Part shown: piece by piece, positions 1-8,751 of the stretch
Layout of the letters: each line of letters starts with the position of its first letter
How positions within the stretch are numbered: position 1 is the stretch's first letter
NCBI RefSeq assembly: GCF_019947135.1
Contig: NZ_JAGSHT010000030.1
Coordinates: 1 to 62,974 of the forward strand
DNA length: 62,974 nucleotides
Direction: 5' to 3'
Source of the DNA: Occultella gossypii
GTDB lineage: Bacteria > Actinomycetota > Actinomycetes > Actinomycetales > Beutenbergiaceae
Translations under genes and position numbers: made by a program
Notes under the pieces: model-generated
Databases searched by the model: none
Seen by the model: the letters and a program-made list of their open reading frames with translations, nothing else
What the model was told of the DNA's origin: nothing

Positions 1-1
1 T

Positions 2-352
2 GCCGTCGATCCCGAGACCGGCGAGCAGGTCGAACTGCACCTGGTGATGGACAACTACGCCGCCCACAAGCACGCCAAGGTCAAGACCTGGCTCGCAGCG
101 CATCCAAGGTTCAAGGTCCACTTCACCCCCACCCACGCCTCCTGGATGAACCTCGTCGAGGTCTGGTTCGGCCTGGTCGAACGACAAGCCGTGCGCCGCG
201 GCGTGTTCAAGTCCGTCAAGGACCTCAACGGCAAGCTCCGCGCCTACATCGAGGGCTGGAACAAACGCGCCCACCCATTCGTGTGGACCAAGACCGCAGA
301 CGAGATCCTCAAGAAGGCCAACCGTCCAACAACTTCAAATCCGCGCCACTAG
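2..352 (+). CDS. IS630-family transposase, C-terminal part (cut by window edge)
   Basis: The reading frame is open from the first bases of the window, so the N-terminus lies outside. The visible 116 residues carry the C-terminal half of an IS630/Tc1-like DDE transposase: the second catalytic Asp in a MDNYAAHKH context, then the THASWMNLVEVWFGLVERQ segment, whose Glu is the expected third acidic residue. Such enzymes cut and join the ends of their insertion sequence. The gene stops only 10 bp before the next start codon, so the right end of the element lies in or beside the promoter of the HxlR gene. I could not identify a terminal inverted repeat because the left end is missing. Whether the element is intact cannot be judged. 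Confidence 0.85.
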   Translation, partial: AVDPETGEQVELHLVMDNYAAHKHAKVKTWLAAHPRFKVHFTPTHASWMNLVEVWFGLVERQAVRRGVFKSVKDLNGKLRAYIEGWNKRAHPFVWTKTADEILKKANRPTTSNPRH

Positions 353-355
353 AAT
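350..355 (+). promoter_or_regulatory. Putative -10 box of the HxlR gene, overlapping the transposase stop
   Basis: TAGAAT matches the -10 consensus at five of six positions. Its first three bases are the transposase stop codon TAG. Seven bases separate it from the ATG at 363, and there is no Shine-Dalgarno sequence, so the HxlR mRNA would be leaderless. No good -35 box is visible at the right distance. Confidence 0.4.
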
Positions 356-362
356 CCCGTCC

Positions 363-857
363 ATGCTCGGCAAGACGTACGAATCCCAGGTGTGCTCGAT
401 CTCCCGGACCCTAGAGATGGTCGGGGAGCGCTGGAGCCTGCTGATCATCCGCAACGCGGCCTTCGCGGGCATGACCCGGTTCGGCGAGTTCCGCCGCAGC
501 CTCGGGATCGCGACGAACGTGCTGCAGTCACGCCTCGACGGCTTCGTCGAACATGGCCTGATGGAGCGCCGGCCCTCCCCCGAGCAGCCCACGGTTCCCG
601 AGTACGTCCTCACGGACAAGGGGAGCGATCTCGTCCCAGCGCTCGTCGCGCTCACGGCCTGGGGCGACCGGTGGGCGGCCCCGGACGGGCCGCCGATCCT
701 CTACCGCCACGCCGGCTGCGGCGACGCGGTCGGTCACCACCTCACCTGCACGACCTGCGGTCTCATGGATGACCCGACCCAAGTGGAGGCCCATCCCGGC
801 CCGGGCATGCCGGAGGAGCGCGCCGCCGTCATCCGCCAGCGCTTGGCGACGGGTTAG
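363..857 (+). CDS. HxlR-family winged-helix transcriptional regulator
   Basis: This 164-residue protein has the typical HxlR start: a Cys near residue 11 (CSISRTLEMVGERWSLLIIRN), a winged helix (residues about 20-90, with GEFRRSLGIATNVLQSRLDGFVEHGLM), and the LTDKGSDLVPALVAL helix used in dimer formation. A C-terminal tail of about 60 residues holds three cysteines (CGDAV and CTTCG) and may form a small metal or thiol site. HxlR proteins bind DNA as dimers and often respond to electrophiles or redox stress. No target gene is adjacent; the next gene is convergent. A second, decayed copy of the C-terminal half lies at 11992-12194. The start is chosen at the ATG behind a good -10 box, as no ribosome-binding site is present. 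Confidence 0.85.
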   Translation: MLGKTYESQVCSISRTLEMVGERWSLLIIRNAAFAGMTRFGEFRRSLGIATNVLQSRLDGFVEHGLMERRPSPEQPTVPEYVLTDKGSDLVPALVALTAWGDRWAAPDGPPILYRHAGCGDAVGHHLTCTTCGLMDDPTQVEAHPGPGMPEERAAVIRQRLATG

Positions 858-959
858 CCGCCATGCCGTCAGGGCACCGCCGCTCCGACCTCACGGCGAC
901 CGCGGGCGCCGCGCGCACGGGCAGAGAGCCTCGGCGTCAACCTGGGCGGGCGCTCGCGC

Positions 960-3485
960 TCATGGGCTCGAAGGGAAGCGGAGCCGGCGTGGCCCGGTAG
1001 CGACCGCAGTTGCCGTGCCCAGGCGCTCGGCGAGCGCCGCCGGCAGGTGCACCTGCGCCGTGACGTCAGCGGGGAGTTCGATCTCGAGCAGCGTTTGCTG
1101 CGGGTCCCAGTGGACGAAGACGGGTCCCCGGGGCGTGAGGGTGGTCCCGGTGACGTAGGGCAGGCCCGCATCATCCGGTGCGATCACCAGCCGTTCGCCG
1201 CCGGGTGCCACCACACGCACGCCCAACAGGCTCTCGTGCAACCAGAGCAGGGCGACGGCGGCCCATCCGTGCGAGCCGGTGGGGTCGATCGGCTGTCGAT
1301 CGTTGATCGCGTCCCGCGGCAGACCTTGGTCCTCGTGGCTGACCCAGTACTCCGGCAACGGCCCGCCGTACGGGCCCTGCAACGCGAGCGGGGTGGGGTT
1401 GCGCGGGTGCTGCGGCAGATACGGGGCGAACCGCTCCAGCAGGTGGGCGACCGCGCGTCGCGACCGGCCGCGTGCCGACAGTGCGCTGAGCGCGCGGTAC
1501 AGCCACGTCGGGTTGTTCCAGCGCCGCACGCCAGGCGGCGGTGAGCCGTCAGGGTCGGGGAATGCCCAGTCCAGGACTGCGTCCGCCTCCGCGGGCGTGA
1601 GCAAGCCGTCGAGCACTGGCACGACCTGAGCCGCCTGACCGGGCGTCAGTTCTCGGCCGGGCTCGTCGGGGTCGACGACGTCCAGCACGAGCGCCTGCAC
1701 GCGCGCGTCGTCGCGGACCACATGGATACGCCGGAACGCCTCCGCAATCGACTCGGCAGCGCTCGACCACTCGGCGGCGCGCTCGGGCCGACCCATCGCG
1801 CCGGCCAGCTCGACGCTCCAGCGCAACCGGTCGATGAGCCACGGCGTCACCACCGAGCTCGAGGAGCGGTGGCCCCCGCGGTCGCTGCTCTTGATGTCCG
1901 CGAACACCCGCGAGGTGCGCCACACGCCGTCGTCATCGACATCGGCCAGGACGGACGTCCAGTACCGTTCGAGCACTGTCCAGTGCTGCGCGACCAGATC
2001 GGTCTTGCCGGTCCAGCGGAAGTCATCCCAGAGCATCGCCACCCACTGCACCGACCAGTCGATGTTCGCCGGGTAGGCGGGATAGTTGCTGGGGAAGAAG
2101 GGGTGCAGGTTGCCGTCCTCGCCCTGCCCTTCAGCGAGCGTGCGGACCATCAGCGAACGCAGCGCGGTGTCGCCGAACCAGCGCTCGGAGACCAGGGCAC
2201 GTGGGCGGGCGTCCTCGATCCACTGCCCGTCCTCGCGGCCAGGCGTGTCGACGTAGGTATCGCTCATCGTCACTTCGGCATGGATGAGGGAGAGCTTGAC
2301 GATCTGCTCGATGCGTTCGTCGCCGCAGGCGAAGGACCCCCGTGGCACCACGGGGTACTGGCTCTTGACGAGGCCGAGCCCGTGCAGGGTCACGACGGCA
2401 TCGGCGTCGGCCACCAGGTGCACGGTCAGCCATCGTGCCACCCTCTCGTCCGGGATCTCGCCGGCGAACCTGCCCGGGCGCAACTCGATCAGGTCGCAGT
2501 AGCCGTCGCCGACGACGCCGTTCACATCCACCCACCCATCGGGTCGCACGTGGACCGAGCCGTCGTACATCGACCACGCGATCTCGCCGTAGCCGAGCCG
2601 CACCGTGAGCGCGGCGTCGCTCTCGAGGTCGAGGTACGGGTAGCCGTGCACGGGTCGGTGCATGTCGACCGTGAGGTAGAGCACCTCGCCGGCTCGAACC
2701 TCGACCGTGACGGCTGTGCCGTCCACGAGCCCGGCAACCGCGGCGGTGAGGGCGGTGTCCGGGGCGAGTTCCGCCGTCGTCAGGTCGGCTGTGCGCAGGT
2801 CGGTGCCATGGGTGGCGTACCCGGCAGCGAGGACGCCGCCAGGGCGCTGGCGAGACTCGCGCTGGCCCGGTGTCTCGACCGGGTCCGGGTGGGCCGGCCA
2901 GGGTCGTGCGTCCGGCGGGACGACGACGGCGGGTCGCCAGCCGGTCTTCCTGCTCGCGATCTGCCATGGCTCGCCCGGGTCGGGCCGCCAGCGGACCGGG
3001 AACCGCACGCGGGGCGTGCGGTCCCGCACGCCCAGGAACTGGTGCGGGTGCTGCTCCAGCTCCTCAGCGACGCGCCACTGCCAGACCGGCTCGTCCTGCG
3101 CCCACTGAGCGTCGAGGTACAGGCCGGCATGCTCGGAACCGGTCCGCTGGAACGTGATGATCGGGCCCCAGCTGTGGTGCAGCACCAGCAGCGTGTTCGC
3201 GCCGGGCCGCAGGTGGGCACCGAGGTCGACGAGGTCGGCGCGCACCTGGGGCTCGTGGAAGCGGGTGACCTTGCGCCGCACGAGCGTTCCGTTGACCCAG
3301 AGCTGGGCCGTGCTGTCAGCGGCGAACAGCACGTGCGGATCCTCGGGAATCGCGTCCAGGTGGAGCACCGTGCGGAACCAGGTGAAGCGGTTTGTCGGGG
3401 CGACATCGTGCTCACCGGTCCACACCCAGCGGCCCCGGCGCTCGCCCGCAGACACTCGGGCGAGCGGGCGAGCGTCGTGAGTCAT
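960..3485 (-). CDS. GH78-like alpha-L-rhamnosidase-family protein
   Basis: The 841-residue product has no signal peptide, so it is probably cytoplasmic. The N-terminal region is a jelly-roll domain (residues about 20-110, with WFRTVLHLD, LWVNGTLVRR and LRPGANTLLVLHHSWG) as in GH78 proteins. A further beta domain follows, then an (alpha/alpha)6 barrel from about residue 440 starting with SLIHAEVTMSDTYVDTPGREDGQWIEDAR. That segment aligns with the GH78 acid motif (normally DCPQRDERLGWTGDA), so the acidic residues are shifted but present. The C-terminal beta domain is typical. GH78 enzymes release terminal L-rhamnose; divergent members have other specificities, so the substrate is open. The start codon ATG at 3485 lies 4 bp after the stop of the binding-protein gene. 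It is the last gene of a five-gene operon with a CUT1 importer and a sugar isomerase. Confidence 0.75.
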   Translation of the reverse strand: MTHDARPLARVSAGERRGRWVWTGEHDVAPTNRFTWFRTVLHLDAIPEDPHVLFAADSTAQLWVNGTLVRRKVTRFHEPQVRADLVDLGAHLRPGANTLLVLHHSWGPIITFQRTGSEHAGLYLDAQWAQDEPVWQWRVAEELEQHPHQFLGVRDRTPRVRFPVRWRPDPGEPWQIASRKTGWRPAVVVPPDARPWPAHPDPVETPGQRESRQRPGGVLAAGYATHGTDLRTADLTTAELAPDTALTAAVAGLVDGTAVTVEVRAGEVLYLTVDMHRPVHGYPYLDLESDAALTVRLGYGEIAWSMYDGSVHVRPDGWVDVNGVVGDGYCDLIELRPGRFAGEIPDERVARWLTVHLVADADAVVTLHGLGLVKSQYPVVPRGSFACGDERIEQIVKLSLIHAEVTMSDTYVDTPGREDGQWIEDARPRALVSERWFGDTALRSLMVRTLAEGQGEDGNLHPFFPSNYPAYPANIDWSVQWVAMLWDDFRWTGKTDLVAQHWTVLERYWTSVLADVDDDGVWRTSRVFADIKSSDRGGHRSSSSVVTPWLIDRLRWSVELAGAMGRPERAAEWSSAAESIAEAFRRIHVVRDDARVQALVLDVVDPDEPGRELTPGQAAQVVPVLDGLLTPAEADAVLDWAFPDPDGSPPPGVRRWNNPTWLYRALSALSARGRSRRAVAHLLERFAPYLPQHPRNPTPLALQGPYGGPLPEYWVSHEDQGLPRDAINDRQPIDPTGSHGWAAVALLWLHESLLGVRVVAPGGERLVIAPDDAGLPYVTGTTLTPRGPVFVHWDPQQTLLEIELPADVTAQVHLPAALAERLGTATAVATGPRRLRFPSSP

Positions 3486-3489
3486 CAGG

Positions 3490-5157
3490 TCAGGCTCCCT
3501 CGACGCCGAGCTGCTCCGCCGCCTGGTCGAGCAGCTCCTGACCACCGTTCTGCTTCCACGACTCCACGTAGGCGTCCCACTCGTCGAACGAACGGCCACC
3601 GAGCACGAACTGGATCTCGTTCGTCTCGGTGAAGGTGAGGATGTCCTGCACCGGTCGTGGATCGAGCGTGAGCCGGGTGTCGAAGTTCTCCCACCGCTCG
3701 AGCGACTGGGTGTACTGGTTCCACTCGAAGCCGTGCACACCGACGTCGTCCGTGTAGGTCTGCCACCGCAGGGTGTATCCGAAGGCCTGCCAGTCGGCCA
3801 GGCCGACGAGATCGGTGTCGGCGAAGAAGGGCGCGTCCGCTGGGATCGTGAAAATGTTCAGCCCGGTCTCAGGGTCGAACTCGGCGGTGACGTCATCGGG
3901 CCAGATCTCGGGACCGCCTCCCTGAGCCACTGCCCAGTAGTTGACGTTGGGGTAGACGAAGGTGTCGATCATGTGCGCGATCCTGCGCAGCTTGCCCTCG
4001 TCGTCGGCGAGTCGGGCATTGAACACGTAGAGCTGGCCCGGGTTGTCGCCCGGTGGGAGCTTGCCGCCACCGCCACCAGGGCCGGTCAGTGCCCCCAGCG
4101 GCTGCCAGGCCTCGACGGCCGCGAAGTCCTCACCGGTGGCCGCGTAGGTCTCGGTCGCCAGATTCCACCCGGGATACGTCACCGCGCCGAGCTGGTCGTT
4201 GAAGGTACGAGACTTCAGCGGCTCCCACTCGGTCGTGTACCAGTCCGGTGGAAGCAAGCCCTCCGTCTCGAGCGTCCTGACGAACTCCAGGAAGGCTCGG
4301 GTGGTGCCATCGAGCATCGGGTGGTTGATGCGGCCGTCGACCACGTTGTAACTCGGGTGGCCGAAGTAGGAGCGCACGAAGTCGAGCATGCCCCAGCCGT
4401 TCCCCCCGGCACCGGTGGCCATGAACCACGGCCCGTCCTCGCCGGGCGTGGGGTCGTTCTCCTTGAGCGCGCGCGCGTACTCAAGGAGCTGGTCGGTGGT
4501 CTCGGGCAGATCCATCCCGCTCGCGCCGAGGAAGTCGTTCCTGGCGTACACGTTCTGAACGTTCCCGAAGACGTCGTAGGTGGGGATCCCGATCATCTCG
4601 CCGTCCACACTCGCCCAGGCTTGCCCTGCGTCGGTGACGTAGCCCGCAGCCTGAGGCATGAGCCCCAGGATGTCGTTCACCGGGAGCAGCTGGCCCTGTT
4701 CGAAGAGCGTGACGGCGACATCGCGCAGGCCGGACGGAATCGCGATGAAGTCCGGCGCATCGCCCCCGGTGAAGGCCAGGGCGAGCTGGTTGCGCATGTC
4801 GGCAGCCGAGATCGATGTGAAGGAGAGGCTCACATTGAGCTGCTCCTCGATGTAGTCCTGGATCGGATCGGACGGCCGGGGCTGGTTGAACGGCCCGGCC
4901 GCCATCAGCGAGATCTGCTGAGCCGTCTCGAGGTCGTCGTAGTCATAGCTGCTCTCGGCGACCGGTGCGGGAACGTCGGGGTAGGCGTCGGCGAAGGAGT
5001 CGGGCGGCGCAGGGCGGTCACCGAAGGCGCCTTGCTCGCCTGCGTCGCTCTCGGGCGAGCAGGCCGTCAGAGCAATGGCCGAGAAGGCTCCGGAGAGGGC
5101 AACACCCTGGAGGAGGAGGCGACGCGTCACGGTCGTGGGGATGGTGGTGCGGGACAT
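3490..5157 (-). CDS. CUT1-type ABC transporter sugar-binding lipoprotein
   Basis: The 555-residue protein begins with a twin-arginine-like signal (TRRLLLQG), a hydrophobic stretch and the lipobox LTAC, so it should be lipid-anchored outside the membrane. The size and late Trp-rich region match the LplA/LipO-like family 1 extracellular solute-binding proteins, which are larger than the usual 420-residue maltose-binding type and are generally paired with LplB/YtcP permeases, as here. It would deliver an oligosaccharide to the two permeases encoded just upstream. No ATPase gene is in the operon. This is usual for the class, which borrows a shared MsmK/MalK-type ATPase. A hairpin in the 61-bp gap before the gene may stabilise its mRNA relative to that of the permeases. 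Confidence 0.9.
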   Translation of the reverse strand: MSRTTIPTTVTRRLLLQGVALSGAFSAIALTACSPESDAGEQGAFGDRPAPPDSFADAYPDVPAPVAESSYDYDDLETAQQISLMAAGPFNQPRPSDPIQDYIEEQLNVSLSFTSISAADMRNQLALAFTGGDAPDFIAIPSGLRDVAVTLFEQGQLLPVNDILGLMPQAAGYVTDAGQAWASVDGEMIGIPTYDVFGNVQNVYARNDFLGASGMDLPETTDQLLEYARALKENDPTPGEDGPWFMATGAGGNGWGMLDFVRSYFGHPSYNVVDGRINHPMLDGTTRAFLEFVRTLETEGLLPPDWYTTEWEPLKSRTFNDQLGAVTYPGWNLATETYAATGEDFAAVEAWQPLGALTGPGGGGGKLPPGDNPGQLYVFNARLADDEGKLRRIAHMIDTFVYPNVNYWAVAQGGGPEIWPDDVTAEFDPETGLNIFTIPADAPFFADTDLVGLADWQAFGYTLRWQTYTDDVGVHGFEWNQYTQSLERWENFDTRLTLDPRPVQDILTFTETNEIQFVLGGRSFDEWDAYVESWKQNGGQELLDQAAEQLGVEGA

Positions 5158-5183
5158 GGTCGTACCTTTCGTCGTCGGAAGGC

Positions 5184-5199
5184 TGCTGCGCTCGCAGCA
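5184..5199 (-). other. Intercistronic hairpin before the binding-protein gene
   Basis: TGCTGC-GCTC-GCAGCA is a perfect 6-bp inverted repeat in the only sizeable gap of the operon, between permease and binding-protein genes. Such hairpins often protect the downstream mRNA or cause partial termination, giving more binding protein than permease. The role is inferred from position. Confidence 0.35.
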
Positions 5200-5218
5200 A
5201 GTGAGACGTGCGGGGTGT

Positions 5219-6109
5219 TTACTTGACGGCGCCCATGTAGACGCCGCGGATGAAGTGCTTCTGCAGGAACGGGTAGACCATCAGGATCGGGATGATGGAG
5301 ACGACGACCGTCGCCATCTTCAGGCTCTCCGGGCCGATCCGCTGGCTGTCGGCGAGCGATTGGAGCATCTGGTCGTTCAGCGAGCCTGCCTCCGAGCTGA
5401 GCATGTTGCGTAGCACGAGCTGCAGCGGGTACAGGCTCTGGTCCTGGAGATAGACGAGCGCGTCGAACCACGAGATCCAATGCGTCACGATGTTGAACAT
5501 TGCGATCGCAGCGATCGCCGGCGCGGCGAGCGGGACGATGAGCCGCGTCATCATCTGCCACTCGTTGACACCGTCGATCTGGGCGGCGTCGGTCAGCTCG
5601 GTCGGGATGTTCTCGATGAACATCTTGATGACGAGCAGGCCGAAGCTGTCCACGGCGAGCGGCAGGATCAGAGCCCAGACGGTGTTGAGCAGTCCGGTCT
5701 GCTGCATGACCAGATAGCTCGGGATGAGGCCGCCACGGAAGAGGATCGTGACCAGCACCATCGTCAGCAGGATGCGGCGCCCGGGCAGGTCCTTCTTCGC
5801 CAGCACGTACGCGCCTGCGACCGTGAACGCAATCGTCACGAGCGGCCCGACGACGGTGCGGAACACCGAGATGAACACCGAGTTCCACAGGACCTTCGAG
5901 GACAGCAGGCGCCGGTACGCCTCGATCGTCGGTTCGTTCGGGATGATCACGAAGTAGTTCCGTGCAATCAGCTCACCTTGTGAGGTCAGCGACATCCCGA
6001 CGACGTACACCAGTGGCAACAGTGCGGACAGCGCCACCACCGCGATGGTGAAGTGGACCACCACCTGATAACTGGCCTCGGCCGGGCTACCTCGGAAACG
6101 CTTGATCAC
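5219..6109 (-). CDS. CUT1 ABC transporter permease, YtcP/MalG-like
   Basis: The product is 296 residues with six predicted membrane helices. The cytoplasmic EAA loop is visible as ELTDAAQIDGVNEWQMMTRLIVPLAAPAIAA; it contacts the ATPase. The C-terminal MVYPFLQKHFIRGVYMGAVK is the characteristic end of the LplC/YtcP-type permeases. The GTG start at 6109 overlaps the stop of the preceding permease (GTGA), and gives the family's normal length. With the partner permease it forms the membrane channel for the lipoprotein encoded next. Confidence 0.9.
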   Translation of the reverse strand: MIKRFRGSPAEASYQVVVHFTIAVVALSALLPLVYVVGMSLTSQGELIARNYFVIIPNEPTIEAYRRLLSSKVLWNSVFISVFRTVVGPLVTIAFTVAGAYVLAKKDLPGRRILLTMVLVTILFRGGLIPSYLVMQQTGLLNTVWALILPLAVDSFGLLVIKMFIENIPTELTDAAQIDGVNEWQMMTRLIVPLAAPAIAAIAMFNIVTHWISWFDALVYLQDQSLYPLQLVLRNMLSSEAGSLNDQMLQSLADSQRIGPESLKMATVVVSIIPILMVYPFLQKHFIRGVYMGAVK

Positions 6110-7095
6110 CAGATTCCCCTTCCGGTCAGGCGGCGTGCGATCGTGTTCGACAGCATCACGAGCACCAGACCGACCGCGGACTGCAACAGCCCCATCGCGG
6201 TGCCGATGCTGAACTGCAGGCGCCCGAGGCCCTCGCGATAGACCCAGGTGTCGATGACGTCCGCGGTGTCGTAGACGGCCGAGTTGTAGAACGCGAGGAT
6301 CTGCTCGCCGCCGGCGTAGAGGATGAAGCCGAGGTTGATCGTCAGGACGAACGAGATCACAGGCAGGATCGCCGGCAACGTCACGTACCAGATTCGTCGC
6401 AACGGTCCTGCGCCATCGAGCGCGGCGGCGTCGTACAGCTCGGAGTCGATGGTAGCCAGCGCGGCGAGGTAGATGATCGTGCTCCAGCCGACCTCCTTCC
6501 ACACACCTGAGGCGATGAGGATCGGGCGGAACCACTCCTCCGACAGCAGGAACTCGATGCGTTCGCCACCGAACCACTCGAGCGCGTTGTTGATCAGGCC
6601 CGGACCGGTCGCGACCATCGCGAAGACGATGCCGTAGACGATGATCCAGGAGAAGAAGTGCGGGATGTAGACGATCGTCTGGGTGATCCTCTTGAAGACT
6701 CGCGAGCTGACGTCGTGGAAGAGGATCGCCAGGATGATCGGCGGGAGGAAGCCGAACAGCAGCCGCAGCAGACTGATCTCCACCGTGTTGCTGAAGACGT
6801 TCATCAGCGCCGGATCACTGAAGATCTCGGCGAAGTTCTGGAAGCCCACCCAGTCGCTTCCCCAGATCCCGGCACCGAGCTTGAGGTCCTTGAAGGACAC
6901 GATGAAGGACAGCAGTATCGGCCAGTACTGGAAGATCGTGTAGTAGGCGAAGACCGGCAGGAACAACAGGTAGAGGAACTTGTACCGCCACAGCCGCTGC
7001 CGCACCGTCCGGGGGCGGCGCAAGGGTGCGCTCTCGGGCGCCGGGGCGGCCATGGGAACCTGCCCTCGCGTGAGTGTCGGCCCCGCGGTCGTCAT
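6106..7095 (-). CDS. CUT1 ABC transporter permease, LplB-like
   Basis: This is a 329-residue integral membrane protein with six helices. A charged N-terminal stretch (RRPRTVRQRLWRYKFLYLLFLPVFAYYTIF) leads into the first helix, as is usual in LplB. The EAA loop reads SELYDAAALDGAGPLRRIWYVTLPAI. The start is taken at the ATG at 7095, because GAGGA lies about 11 bases upstream. An alternative ATG at 7107 overlaps the isomerase stop, but its ribosome-binding site would touch the start codon. It is the second gene of the operon and partners the YtcP-like permease. Confidence 0.9.
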   Translation of the reverse strand: MTTAGPTLTRGQVPMAAPAPESAPLRRPRTVRQRLWRYKFLYLLFLPVFAYYTIFQYWPILLSFIVSFKDLKLGAGIWGSDWVGFQNFAEIFSDPALMNVFSNTVEISLLRLLFGFLPPIILAILFHDVSSRVFKRITQTIVYIPHFFSWIIVYGIVFAMVATGPGLINNALEWFGGERIEFLLSEEWFRPILIASGVWKEVGWSTIIYLAALATIDSELYDAAALDGAGPLRRIWYVTLPAILPVISFVLTINLGFILYAGGEQILAFYNSAVYDTADVIDTWVYREGLGRLQFSIGTAMGLLQSAVGLVLVMLSNTIARRLTGRGIW

Positions 7096-7099
7096 CGAC

Positions 7100-8563
7100 T
7101 CAGTCATCCTCATCGGCCACCTCCACCTCGACCAGTTCCATGGACAGCAGCTCGGCGAGGGCGCGCAGGTCGCCGCGGTGGTGACCGACACCGAGTCCCC
7201 AGTGGTGCGCAGAGCCACCGGCTGCCCACGCATCGACCCAGTCGCCGGGATGGCAGTCGAAGTCCACCCGCGTGGTCGTGTTGCCGATCTGAAGCATCGG
7301 GCCGTGCACGGCGCGTCCCTGCGCCGTGACCAACCGGAGGCGGCCGTCGCGCGTCTGGTTCAACCCGAGAAGCGTGACCGGGCCCGGCTTGATGGTGACC
7401 TCGACCGAGACCCCCCAGCCGCGCTTGCCGTGATAGAGGCCAAGGCCGCGCAGCCGCGGTCGTGCGGCACCGATGCCGGGGTGTGCCGGCCCGTCGTGCC
7501 CCATCTCGACCACGCCGTCCACGAAGTTCAGAGCTTGGATCTCGGTGAACGATCCCCCGGCCCCGAGGTGGTCGAGGATCAGCATCGCCGCCGACGTTCG
7601 CAGCTCGTACTCACCGACCGCGGGCACACCACGCTCGGTGAGCAGGGAGGCGCCGAGGATCAGTCCGGCGCCGAGGCGCTCCGAGGCGTTCCCGTCCAGA
7701 CCGCGGTGGTAGTACGCGAGGGCGTTCAAGGCGAAGTCGTCGACCAGTGCGTCCATGCCGACGGAGACTCGCGACGCCCACTCCAGGTCATCCGCCTTGA
7801 CGGAGCCGTCCAGATCGAAGCGATCGCGGGTCAGGGCAACCCGGTCGCGGGTCTGGCTCTCCGTGACCTGCTGGACGCGTGCCTGCAGATCGTCGGTCTC
7901 CAACACCTCGACGTGTGATCCGAGATGGCTGGTGAGCATCGTGAGGTCGGTCGAGACGTCAAGCATTCCCGGGTAGAGGTGGCCGAGGAGCCCGAACCGC
8001 GCGCCGCGCAGGGCCGTCGCGACGCCAGCCGCTCGGACCCACCGCCCCACCCGGCGCCAGGCGCGCTCTTCCTCCAGATGGCCTGAGACCGAGCGGAACG
8101 GGACCCCGAGCCGTTCGAACGTGTTCGCGAGCTCCGGGACCGCGCAGCCACCGCACGAGGTGAGCCAGTCGCCGGTGCTGACCTGGGGGTGGTCCATCGA
8201 CGGCGCTGGTTGCAGGTTCAGGACGAGGATCGGGGCGCCGGCTCGCTGCGCCAGCGGCGCGACCATCGACGACGTCAGGTAGGTCGGGACGTAGATGACG
8301 ACGAGATCGCACGAGGCCGCACGCACCCGTTCGGCGACCGCGGCGCCCTCGACGGCGTCGGAGATGAAACCTGCGTCGAGGACATCCGCCCCGAGGCCCG
8401 TCAGCCGCTCCGCCACGCGGGCGGCGCCCGCCCTCAGCAGCGGAAGCAGATCGGGAAACTGGGGCCAGTAGGCCCCGAGACCACCACTGACGAGCGCGAC
8501 GCGTGGTGCCCGCGCCGCGCGCGCACCAGGGCGGGTGACGTGCGTCATCTGATCGGTCGGCAT
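7100..8563 (-). CDS. L-fucose/L-arabinose isomerase-like sugar isomerase
   Basis: The 487-residue protein resembles the L-fucose/L-arabinose isomerase superfamily: an N-terminal Rossmann-like region (RVALVSGGLGAYWPQFPDLLP, residues about 20-40), the segment DLVVIYVPTYLTSSMVAPLAQ, and a C-terminal domain with acidic and His residues (GEYELRTSAAMLILDHLG, FTEIQALNF, VDFDCHPGDWVDAW, HHWGLGVGH) that in the family bind the divalent metal and the sugar. These enzymes interconvert aldoses and ketoses; the exact pentose or deoxyhexose cannot be told. AAGGAG lies 9 bases before the ATG, which fixes the start. It is the first gene of the operon, preceded by two LacI operators, so the operon probably takes up and converts a deoxysugar or pentose released by the GH78-like enzyme. 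Confidence 0.75.
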   Translation of the reverse strand: MPTDQMTHVTRPGARAARAPRVALVSGGLGAYWPQFPDLLPLLRAGAARVAERLTGLGADVLDAGFISDAVEGAAVAERVRAASCDLVVIYVPTYLTSSMVAPLAQRAGAPILVLNLQPAPSMDHPQVSTGDWLTSCGGCAVPELANTFERLGVPFRSVSGHLEEERAWRRVGRWVRAAGVATALRGARFGLLGHLYPGMLDVSTDLTMLTSHLGSHVEVLETDDLQARVQQVTESQTRDRVALTRDRFDLDGSVKADDLEWASRVSVGMDALVDDFALNALAYYHRGLDGNASERLGAGLILGASLLTERGVPAVGEYELRTSAAMLILDHLGAGGSFTEIQALNFVDGVVEMGHDGPAHPGIGAARPRLRGLGLYHGKRGWGVSVEVTIKPGPVTLLGLNQTRDGRLRLVTAQGRAVHGPMLQIGNTTTRVDFDCHPGDWVDAWAAGGSAHHWGLGVGHHRGDLRALAELLSMELVEVEVADEDD

Positions 8564-8604
8564 CGTTGCCTGCTCCTTCGCTCGTGGGACACGTTAGCAG
8601 CGGA

Positions 8605-8618
8605 TTGGAACGTTGCAA
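8605..8618. promoter_or_regulatory. LacI-type operator 1 of the isomerase/GH78 operon
   Basis: TTGGAACGTTGCAA is an imperfect 14-bp palindrome with the central CG typical of LacI-family sites; only the fourth and eleventh bases break symmetry. It lies between the divergent isomerase and lacI-type genes, 55 bp (centre to centre) from a second copy. That spacing, near five helical turns, would suit looping or cooperative binding. Confidence 0.6.
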
Positions 8619-8659
8619 CTAGTGACTCCGTTGTAATTTCACCACAAGTGGATCGCTGA

Positions 8660-8673
8660 TTGCTACGTTCCAA
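8660..8673. promoter_or_regulatory. LacI-type operator 2 of the isomerase/GH78 operon
   Basis: TTGCTACGTTCCAA keeps the same core as the site at 8605 (TTGSAACGTTSCAA), with one extra deviation in the left half. It is the upstream partner in the divergent control region. Confidence 0.5.
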
Positions 8674-8751
8674 CACCGGAACTCGCGCCGCGGTAAGGCT
8701 AGACTTCTCTGACCGCCGGCCGGTCCAGGTGGCGAAGGAGGACGAGAGCTG

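Noticed and set aside
1722-3632. Long plus-strand open frame (636 codons) opposite the GH78-like gene
   Set aside because: Composition is Arg/Gly/Val-rich without any domain. It mirrors the codon pattern of the real gene on the other strand, as is usual in very GC-rich DNA.
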